NCBI RefSeq assembly: GCF_042683665.1
Contig: NZ_JBHUOO010000006.1
Strand: one strand, 5' to 3'
Source: Leeuwenhoekiella polynyae
GTDB taxonomy: Bacteria > Bacteroidota > Bacteroidia > Flavobacteriales > Flavobacteriaceae
DNA length: 64,000 bases
Shown: positions 17,352 through 23,738 of the stretch, in pieces
Layout of the letters: each line of letters starts with the position of its first letter
How positions within the stretch are numbered: position 1 is the stretch's first letter
The notes under the pieces: generated by a model
What the model saw: only the letters and a program-made list of their open reading frames with translations
Databases searched by the model: none
Told to the model about the DNA's origin: nothing
Translations under genes and position numbers: made by a program

Positions 17352-17948
17352 TCAGTTTTTTACAGTATTCCCATATTGATATTTTGCAAATATTTTTGCC
17401 ACCGCCTCCTTAATTTCCTTTTGCTTGTCGGTGGTATTTGCGTGCAGCACATCTGGCGCAAATCCTTGCCAGACTAATTGACGGCGTTTCATATCTATAA
17501 GTTCTATGACAACGCCACCTTCTTTGTGTTCTTGAGATGATTGGTAACCGCCATAATATCCATAACCGTAAGACCCGAAATGACCATAACCGTGACCATA
17601 AGAAGGAAAATAAGGGTAGCCACCACCTGTGTTTATATCTCTTGTCTGTACAACGATACGGGAATCTACCAATAAATCAGGATTGCTCTTATTCAAGACG
17701 TAGCCTTTATTTTCCATTTGTTCCTGAATGGCGCCTTTTAACCGTTTCTTTATCAATGTGTTGAAAAATAACGGTTCGTTTTCCTTGTCGCTGTCCATTT
17801 GAAAATCATCGGACCAGTAAAAGGTTTTGTAGGTTCCAAACTGTGCTTCTTGGTCATAATCGGTAACGATGGCCGAAGAAGTGACCGAACAACTTACTGC
17901 GGTAATGCTTATTAAAAGGCAGACTGCCAATTTTATTAATGTTCTCAT
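17352..17948 (-). CDS. DUF4136 lipoprotein
   Basis: A 198-residue lipoprotein with signal and lipobox ITAVSC (Cys20). The DUF4136 pattern is clear: FGTYKTFYW after the N-terminus, ALxxQMENKGYVLNKSNPDLLV in the middle and LVWQGFAPDVL near the end. A Gly/Tyr-rich stretch (GGGYPYFPSYGHGYGHFGSY) separates two parts. Function is unknown. It is last in the operon with the YceI, glutamate-synthase-like and DUF2231 genes. Confidence 0.82.
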   Translation of the reverse strand: MRTLIKLAVCLLISITAVSCSVTSSAIVTDYDQEAQFGTYKTFYWSDDFQMDSDKENEPLFFNTLIKKRLKGAIQEQMENKGYVLNKSNPDLLVDSRIVVQTRDINTGGGYPYFPSYGHGYGHFGSYGYGYYGGYQSSQEHKEGGVVIELIDMKRRQLVWQGFAPDVLHANTTDKQKEIKEAVAKIFAKYQYGNTVKN

Positions 17949-17977
17949 AATCCATTTATTTAATTCAACAATCTATT

Positions 17978-18526
17978 TTATTTCTTCGTAAGTATTGCAT
18001 CCACACTCAAGTCGTGCTTGTCATTAACTTTTATAAATACCAAACTTGGGCGTTCCAAATTATAATCGGTAATCAATAAAGACCAAGAAGCTGTTAATTG
18101 AATTGTATCTTCTGAAACAAGTTTCAACTCAATAGGAATGGTTATTTCCCGAGTAACTCCGGCAAGGGTGAAATCTCCCTTTGCGTTGAGCGTTTGTGTC
18201 GCTTTTTCTTCAAAATTAAAATCGTCCATAAATTTTCCTTCAAAAACAACATTGGGTTTTTTTTCCGCTTTTACCAGATCATACATATGTCCATCCCGTT
18301 TTTCATTATCTGTCTTTATGGATTTTACAGGAACCGAAAAGGTCAACGTGCCGTCCTTAAAACCTATGGTGCCCTGTAAATCATCAGATTTGCCGATATA
18401 GGAATTAAGTGGCATTTTTGCCTTAAAGGATGCGGTTCCTTCCTTTACTATATAATTTTGGGCCTTTATAGATACATTGCTTGAAAACAACAGTATTATT
18501 AACAAATAAATTAAGTTTTTACCCAT
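17978..18526 (-). CDS. YceI-family periplasmic protein
   Basis: A 182-residue protein with a signal peptide ending near SIKAQ and the YceI lipocalin-like fold pattern: YIVKEGTASFKA at the start of the mature protein, ENEKRDGHMYD-like central motif, then GDFTLAGVTREITIPIEL. YceI proteins bind isoprenoid-type lipids in the periplasm. The start overlaps the 3' end of the upstream glutamate-synthase-like gene by 8 bp, so they are translationally coupled. Confidence 0.88.
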   Translation of the reverse strand: MGKNLIYLLIILLFSSNVSIKAQNYIVKEGTASFKAKMPLNSYIGKSDDLQGTIGFKDGTLTFSVPVKSIKTDNEKRDGHMYDLVKAEKKPNVVFEGKFMDDFNFEEKATQTLNAKGDFTLAGVTREITIPIELKLVSEDTIQLTASWSLLITDYNLERPSLVFIKVNDKHDLSVDAILTKK

Positions 18527-20045
18527 TACTTTTTATTTTTCGACCATTCAATCCATTTGAGTATAACTCTTGATATGTCTTGGTCTCATTCTCATTGATT
18601 CGGCGGACAATATACTTTTTGTCGATACCCTTTCTATTTTCAATACCCATTGATTTTAGCAGTTCCTTAAAACCTTCGATGGTATTTTTATGATAGTTGG
18701 CAACTTTGGTTTTTTTATCTTTTACAACAATGGATGCAACTCGGGAAGGCACCATTGTGGTAATTCCCGTAGGGCAGGTATCCAAATTGCATTTTAGCGA
18801 TTGCACACAGCCCAAGGCAAACATCATCCCTCTTGCGCTATAACAGGCATCTGCGCCGAGCGCCATCATTCTATAGATATCAAAAGCGGATATAATTTTA
18901 CCAGCTGCCATTACTTTAATTTCATCTCGCAACCCATACTTTTTAAGAATGCCGTTTGCGAAATGGATGGCTTCAATTATTGGCATACCGGCCCAATGTA
19001 AGGATTCCATATGGGCAGCACCAGAGCCACCTTCGGCACCGTCAATGGCTATAAAGTCTGGGCAATTTTGCTTTTCGGCAAAGGTTTGAACCATTCTTTC
19101 AAACTCATCTTGTTGACCAATGCACAGCTTTATTCCCACAGGTTTTCCTTTAGAGAGTTTTCTCAATTTTCTAATGAAGCGTAGCATTTCAACGTCATTG
19201 TCGAATGCCGAATGAAAGGCTGGGGAATGAATTTCCGTTCCCTGCTCCACATCCCTGAATTTGGCAATTTCCTTTGTGTTCTTCTTTGCCGGCAAAATTG
19301 CCCCAAAGCCAGGTTTGGCACCTTGCGATATTTTTATTTCAATCATTTTCACTACATCGTTGGTTGCGATATCGGCGAATTTTTTGGCGTCAAAATTTCC
19401 TTCTGCATCACGACATCCAAAATAGCCTGTTCCAAACTGAAAGATAATATCTGCACCGTATTCTTGATGATAGGGTGTAAAGCCACCTTCGCCGGTGTTT
19501 TGAGCAAAACCTGCTATTTTCGCACCACCGTTAAAAGCAAGGGTAGCATTTTTGCTTATGGAACCAAAACTCATTCCCGCAAGGTTGAGAATGCTGGCAG
19601 AGTAAGGTTTTAAGCAGTGGGAACTTCCTATAAGAACTCTAAAGTCGTCATTGATTTGTTTTGCAGGATATGTGGAATGGGTAAACCACTCGCGCCCCAC
19701 TTTGTCATACGGAATCTGTGTTCCAAAAGGTTGATTTATAAGCGCATCGGCAGCTCTTTTATAGACAATTTCCTTTTGAATTAAAGTAAAGGGTTGCCCT
19801 TCGGTACGGTTGAGCAATAATGTTTCCTGAATAACGTGGCGTTGCTCCTCAAGAAGATTTGTGATTCTACCAAGCAAAGGGTAGGTTCTCCTAATATTAT
19901 TTGATTCTTGAAAATAGTCCACAAGACCGAGAACGAGTAAAGGAAGGATAATCAATCCAATCCACCACAAATGGGGATGCCAAAATACCATAACGATATA
20001 TGCAGCAACTAAAAATATAGCGGTTATAATAAATCCTTTTCTCAT
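18519..20045 (-). CDS. FMN-binding glutamate-synthase-like membrane-anchored oxidoreductase
   Basis: A 508-residue protein. Two hydrophobic segments occupy residues 5-45. The rest is the FMN and iron-sulfur domain of the glutamate synthase large subunit: NTGEGGFTPYHQ, IIFQFGTGYFGCRD, GAEGGSGAAH, and a C-terminal ALGCVQSLKCNLDTCPTG stretch with Cys residues for a [3Fe-4S] cluster. The amidotransferase domain of true GltB is absent, so it cannot make glutamate from glutamine alone. The physiological reaction is unknown. It is coupled to the YceI gene downstream and lies 9 bp from the DUF2231 gene. Confidence 0.85.
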   Translation of the reverse strand: MRKGFIITAIFLVAAYIVMVFWHPHLWWIGLIILPLLVLGLVDYFQESNNIRRTYPLLGRITNLLEEQRHVIQETLLLNRTEGQPFTLIQKEIVYKRAADALINQPFGTQIPYDKVGREWFTHSTYPAKQINDDFRVLIGSSHCLKPYSASILNLAGMSFGSISKNATLAFNGGAKIAGFAQNTGEGGFTPYHQEYGADIIFQFGTGYFGCRDAEGNFDAKKFADIATNDVVKMIEIKISQGAKPGFGAILPAKKNTKEIAKFRDVEQGTEIHSPAFHSAFDNDVEMLRFIRKLRKLSKGKPVGIKLCIGQQDEFERMVQTFAEKQNCPDFIAIDGAEGGSGAAHMESLHWAGMPIIEAIHFANGILKKYGLRDEIKVMAAGKIISAFDIYRMMALGADACYSARGMMFALGCVQSLKCNLDTCPTGITTMVPSRVASIVVKDKKTKVANYHKNTIEGFKELLKSMGIENRKGIDKKYIVRRINENETKTYQELYSNGLNGRKIKSNG

Positions 20046-20054
20046 TTTTCAGTA

Positions 20055-20729
20055 TTAATGTGAATGTTCATCACTTTCTCCGTGACCTTCTTCGTTTTCG
20101 TTACCAAGATATTTCCCCTGTGGGCCAACTCCTTCAATATGCACGAGCTGTGAACCATAGTGTCCTGCCTGTGCTACTGAATATCCTGCAAAAGCCATAA
20201 CTACAAATACCCCAATTTCAAAACCTCGCTTTAATTTGTACCAGAAGAGGCTTACTATTTTTAATAGGGCTGCCAAAGCACTTGCCCATAAAGTCCAATC
20301 TGCATATTTGTCGTGCAGTTCCAAGACCTTTTTTGCGGTTTCTGTAAGTCCTTCGGTATGTGGGTGCACCAGTGTACCTGCTACGTAAGCTCCGATAAAT
20401 CCGAATCCTACTGTTAGTAAAATGACCCAATCCAGTGTGCGATTTAAAACGAACAGCTGGATGAGCTGTAACAAAACTGCCAATAAAAGCAGTACAATCG
20501 GGAAGTGTACAACTAATGGATGCAGATTAGGGAAATCGTCCAAACCGGCTTCAGTATGGTCTTGTGAGACAGAAATTGGACTGCTTGTTTCAAAAATAGA
20601 AAGTGATTTCTCATCCTTGATGTCGGTTTTAGTTTCAGAAACAATAAAATTACTATCAGCAAATACCGTCGAAAAACCTCCAAACAAGGCTAACATCAAT
20701 ACGGTGAAAATTATTTTTTTAGATTTCAT
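20055..20729 (-). CDS. DUF2231 membrane protein with signal peptide
   Basis: A 224-residue protein. ATG 20729 is chosen because it begins the signal peptide MKSKKIIFTVLMLALFGG; a frame to 20753 adds eight residues. After a linker comes the DUF2231 signature LHPLVVHFPIVLLLLAVLLQ and three more membrane helices, ending in a His/Glu-rich tail (GHGESDEHSH) that could bind metal. DUF2231 proteins are predicted membrane redox or heme partners. First large gene of the operon with the glutamate-synthase-like and YceI genes. Confidence 0.8.
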   Translation of the reverse strand: MKSKKIIFTVLMLALFGGFSTVFADSNFIVSETKTDIKDEKSLSIFETSSPISVSQDHTEAGLDDFPNLHPLVVHFPIVLLLLAVLLQLIQLFVLNRTLDWVILLTVGFGFIGAYVAGTLVHPHTEGLTETAKKVLELHDKYADWTLWASALAALLKIVSLFWYKLKRGFEIGVFVVMAFAGYSVAQAGHYGSQLVHIEGVGPQGKYLGNENEEGHGESDEHSH

Positions 20730-20745
20730 TTTATATAGTTTTAAA

Positions 20746-20883
20746 TTAATCACCTGTTAATTGCAAGATCAATACACCTATCACAATAATGGCTATAATG
20801 GCATAAATGGTATAATTGAACCATTTTTTGAAGCCACTTCTCTTTTGTTTGGTTTCGCTACCGGTTTTACAACAATCTTTCAT
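20746..20883 (-). CDS. Small Cys-Cys single-pass membrane protein
   Basis: A 45-residue frame, MKDCCKTGSETKQKRSG... then a hydrophobic helix at residues 25-42. The adjacent Cys pair at residues 4-5 followed by basic residues and a membrane anchor suggests a metal- or thiol-related cytoplasmic tip. The stop is 16 bp before the DUF2231 start and the direction is the same, supporting a real gene at the head of that operon. No family is recognised. Confidence 0.55.
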   Translation of the reverse strand: MKDCCKTGSETKQKRSGFKKWFNYTIYAIIAIIVIGVLILQLTGD

Positions 20884-20986
20884 CTGTTGATATTTATTTA
20901 TTTTTAATTATCAGATGTAATTGGCCAATCAACATTTCGCTTGTTATCAACTTTTTTGTATGGCTCATTTCATACTATTTTATTTG

Positions 20987-21054
20987 TGCCTAATTAAGAG
21001 AAAGGGCTTCACTAACCAACCAAAAGTATGTGCCCTCTCTCTTATTAGGACTTA
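20987..21054. repeat. Hairpin repeat family, copy D
   Basis: Opens TGCCTAATTAAGAGAAAGGGC, has loop ACTAACCAACC and closes GCCCTCTCTCTTATTAGGACTTA. The stem differs from the other copies on both strands, yet pairing is kept. It is in tandem with copy B, 6 bp away. The rest of 20884-21293 outside copies D and B shows no gene. Confidence 0.6.
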
Positions 21055-21060
21055 AATTTT

Positions 21061-21125
21061 TGCCTGACCTGGGAAGGAATTAACACTAACCATCAACATT
21101 GTTTTCCTTCCCACGACAGGACTTA
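21061..21125. repeat. Hairpin repeat family, copy B
   Basis: Opens TGCCTGACCTGGGAAGGAAT, with loop ACTAACCATCAACATT, and closes TTCCTTCCCACGACAGGACTTA. The stem TGGGAAGGAA/TTCCTTCCCA is 10 bp perfect and is extended by CCTG/CAGG beyond a small internal loop. It lies between the DoxX gene stop (21294) and the small Cys-Cys gene start (20883). Confidence 0.6.
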
Positions 21126-21293
21126 ATGACTACCCAAGATATCCCAGACATCTTATTTACTTCTGTTAACTAATAAACCAGAGCAACAAAAGATGCTTAG
21201 GGAAGGGATTACCTATTGAATAGTCTTTTGTATTTTGCCATATTTAAACTTCCTACTACCATATTATCGGTTTCTTACTTTGTTTATTTACAC

Positions 21294-21725
21294 TCAATTA
21301 TTTCCTTTTGCAATTAGGCTGTCCAATTCCATATACTTTTCTTTCATTAGGCTTAACGCAAAAGCTCCAGCAGAAGCTGTAAAGACTGAAAAGTCTAATG
21401 CTCCTTTTATTCCAGTGGAAAATGTCATTGAAAGCGCAAATAGTAGCAGTAAAAATCCACTCCATTTTGCGAACAATTCTGTTTTAAATCCAATTATCAA
21501 GAAGAATGCAAAAATAATTTCAGCTGCGGTTGCAATAATTCCGATTGTTGAAATTAATGAGTCCGGAATCCAAGGATTTATCTGTTGTGTGTAGTTAAGA
21601 AAATTATCCCAATTCCCCCACACAGAAACATCTTTGTTCCACAATCCAAATCTATCAGCTACTGCCGATAAAAATCCGATTGATATTGCAAGTCGCAAAA
21701 AGAGTTTGATTATTTTAGTCCTCAT
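21294..21725 (-). CDS. DoxX-family membrane protein
   Basis: A 143-residue protein with four membrane segments. The N-terminal FLRLAISIGFLSAVADRFG motif and the central IIATAAEIIFAFFLIIGFKTELFAKWSGF are typical of DoxX/SURF4-like proteins, which join redox or thiosulfate-linked membrane complexes. It lies 56 bp downstream of a DUF3347 gene in the same direction. Confidence 0.82.
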   Translation of the reverse strand: MRTKIIKLFLRLAISIGFLSAVADRFGLWNKDVSVWGNWDNFLNYTQQINPWIPDSLISTIGIIATAAEIIFAFFLIIGFKTELFAKWSGFLLLLFALSMTFSTGIKGALDFSVFTASAGAFALSLMKEKYMELDSLIAKGNN

Positions 21726-21781
21726 CTTTGATTATTGTTGGTTGCTTAATTCTCTTGATTTTGGTCAAAAGGATTACAACT

Positions 21782-22342
21782 TTACTGAATTGTCTTTTGA
21801 ACTTTCCCACATTTAAGCATTTTGCTGCCATAGTAGGGGTTTTTTACTTCATTACTTGTACTTAACCAAGCACTTCCTTTATCGTACATTGGGCAAAATT
21901 GTTCATATAACGTGCTTTTTGTACCCGTAATAGCTACCATATCAGTAATATCCTTACTTAACGTTTTAAAGTGCTCGCGTTGGTGGTCTATCGCACTTTC
22001 AGAAATATGTTCTGCGTGCTCGGTAGCATCTTCTATGATATCGGCCAGCTCTTTTTGTTGTTCTTTTGAGTAACTACTCTTATCGAATTTTTTAAGAGAG
22101 GCTACCAATTTAGAACCTGATTGTGCCGCTTTCTTGGTGTCATCGCCTACCAAAGCATCTTTCAACATAAAATAATCGGCAAGAACCGTTTCTGCCGCTG
22201 GATTCATTTTGTCCATTTTCATTTTACTATGATCCATTTCCATTTCACCGTGCTTGTGGTTCATTTTTTCTTTTTCCTGGGCGTTGGTAAAAGAAACTGC
22301 TAACAATAGCATTACTGCTATACTCATTTTTAAATTTTTCAT
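21782..22342 (-). CDS. Secreted DUF3347 copper-binding-type protein, copy 1
   Basis: A 186-residue protein with a signal peptide, a His/Met stretch (MNHKHGEMEMDHSKMKMDKM) after cleavage, then DUF3347: VLADYFMLKDALVGDDTKKA, DATEHAEHISES, and a C-terminal FCPMYDKGSAWLS, NPYYGSKML, CGK block with conserved Cys and Met. It is related to the C-terminal module of CusB (6670) and to the protein at 22819. Likely a periplasmic copper carrier that loads the efflux system. Confidence 0.85.
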   Translation of the reverse strand: MKNLKMSIAVMLLLAVSFTNAQEKEKMNHKHGEMEMDHSKMKMDKMNPAAETVLADYFMLKDALVGDDTKKAAQSGSKLVASLKKFDKSSYSKEQQKELADIIEDATEHAEHISESAIDHQREHFKTLSKDITDMVAITGTKSTLYEQFCPMYDKGSAWLSTSNEVKNPYYGSKMLKCGKVQKTIQ

Positions 22343-22365
22343 TTTTATTATTTTTAAATTATTGT

Positions 22366-22818
22366 TTATAAACTATCTTTTAATTGTGTGATAAAATTGA
22401 TTAATTCTTCTGCCTCCGCTTCAGAAAACTTAGCATCTTTATGTATCAAAGTGTAAGAATCCAAAGGCATTTCTCCGCTTTCTATCTGTTTGATAATTGA
22501 TCGAAGTTTACTTGATTTTCTTCGGCTTGAAAGCGAATCCCATTCGTTAAAATTAAGTTCGGCCTTGCCTTCTTTAATGTGGTCTTCCAAAAACCAAGCA
22601 GCGGGTTGAATCTTATTATACCAAGGATATTGCGTATTGTTACTGTGACAATCATAGCAGGATACCTGTAATTTTTTCTGAATAGTTTCAGGAACATTAT
22701 GTACCAACATAAAATCAGTTTCGGGAACCGTATAACTTTGATTGCGTTCCGTGGGAATAAATTGAATCCCCACAAACCCTACCAGTGCTATTATTGCTAT
22801 GATTTTTAAAATTTTCAT
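22366..22818 (-). CDS. Periplasmic heme-binding-domain protein (single CxxCH)
   Basis: A 150-residue protein with an N-terminal membrane/signal segment and the heme attachment site CYDCH near residues 54-58, followed by SNNTQYPWYNKIQPAAWFLEDH. This is the Haem_bd family signature in Bacteroidetes. It lies between the two DUF3347 genes; the upstream stop is immediately adjacent (22819). It may move electrons for periplasmic copper oxidation, an inference from context. Confidence 0.85.
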   Translation of the reverse strand: MKILKIIAIIALVGFVGIQFIPTERNQSYTVPETDFMLVHNVPETIQKKLQVSCYDCHSNNTQYPWYNKIQPAAWFLEDHIKEGKAELNFNEWDSLSSRRKSSKLRSIIKQIESGEMPLDSYTLIHKDAKFSEAEAEELINFITQLKDSL

Positions 22819-23406
22819 TTAATTGATTTCCTTTTGCATTTCACCACAGGTCAACATTTTACTTCCATAATAAGGATTCTTAACGTCCTTGCTCATACTT
22901 AACCAATTACTACCTCCATCATACATTGGGCAGAATAGTTGATACAAGGTGTTTTCTGTACCGGTTATAGCAACCATATCTGTTACATCCTTACTTATGA
23001 TTTTAAAATGTTCTCGCTGGTGTGCTATATCACTTTCTGAAATATGTTCTGCGTGTTCTGTGGCATCTTCCATAATATCCTTGAGTTCCTGTTGCTCACT
23101 ATCTGAATAGCTGGATGCATCAAAATTTCCAAAAGTACTTGCAAGCGTTGCTCCCAATTCTTTTGCCTTATCATTGTCATCGCCTACAAGTGCATCTTTC
23201 AAGTTGAAATAATCTTTCAGGATTGCTTCTGCTTTTGCGTCTTGGTTGTCACTCATTGCCATATCATCTTTGTCATCCATAGACTCTTGGTACATCTCAT
23301 TGCTCATAGGTGCAGCTGGTTCATCTTTTTTTCCGTCCTTACAGGATATAGCCGTAAGGGTTAAGGTCATTACTAAAATACCGACGGTCATTTTTAATTT
23401 TTTCAT
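22819..23406 (-). CDS. DUF3347 lipoprotein, copy 2
   Basis: A 195-residue lipoprotein with lipobox LTAISC (Cys22), an acidic/Met linker (MSNEMYQESMDDKDDMAMSD) and the DUF3347 domain with AILKDYFNLKDALVGDD, DATEHAEHISES, FCPMYDGGSNWLS, NPYYGSKMLTCGE. Very close to the protein at 21782, so a local duplication with the heme-protein gene between the copies. Likely periplasmic copper binding, anchored in a membrane. Confidence 0.85.
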   Translation of the reverse strand: MKKLKMTVGILVMTLTLTAISCKDGKKDEPAAPMSNEMYQESMDDKDDMAMSDNQDAKAEAILKDYFNLKDALVGDDNDKAKELGATLASTFGNFDASSYSDSEQQELKDIMEDATEHAEHISESDIAHQREHFKIISKDVTDMVAITGTENTLYQLFCPMYDGGSNWLSMSKDVKNPYYGSKMLTCGEMQKEIN

Positions 23407-23525
23407 TTTAATTTCGATTTTAATAGTTAATATTTGATTTTAATTTATTGTTATACCTGTTTACACAGCTTAATTTTTTTTTACATAGTGCTATGTCTAA
23501 CAGATTTTTGGATTGCTTCTTTTTT

Positions 23526-23720
23526 TTATTTCTTTGAGCCTATAGCCTGCTTAATTTCTTCATACTCCTCTTTGGTTATCTCTCCTTTAGCGTACCTTTC
23601 ATCAAGGACATCCATAGCCTTTGAACTTTTAGTCCGCTTTATTTTCTTTCCTCCTGCATAGATGAAAACACCTAGAATAATAACACCGAAAATGGTTAAG
23701 AAATCCCAATTGTAGTCCAT
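23526..23720 (-). CDS. SHOCT-domain small membrane protein
   Basis: A 64-residue protein: one membrane helix (residues 8-22) and a C-terminal SHOCT motif, LDERYAKGEITKEEYEEIKQA. Such proteins are frequent beside copper oxidase genes in Bacteroidetes; their job is unknown. It lies 18 bp downstream of the multicopper oxidase gene and is probably co-transcribed with it. Confidence 0.82.
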   Translation of the reverse strand: MDYNWDFLTIFGVIILGVFIYAGGKKIKRTKSSKAMDVLDERYAKGEITKEEYEEIKQAIGSKK

Positions 23721-23738
23721 CGTTTTATTTTTTAGTCA

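Noticed and set aside
14022..21125. The hairpin repeats as integron attC sites
   Set aside because: Copy C begins GCCTAAC like an attC R'' box, but the other copies do not keep AAC, the closing ends lack GTT, and no integron integrase is present.
21195..21212. A further partial copy of the hairpin repeat (TTAGGGAAGGG)
   Set aside because: Only about ten bases match and there is no pairing partner or loop motif.
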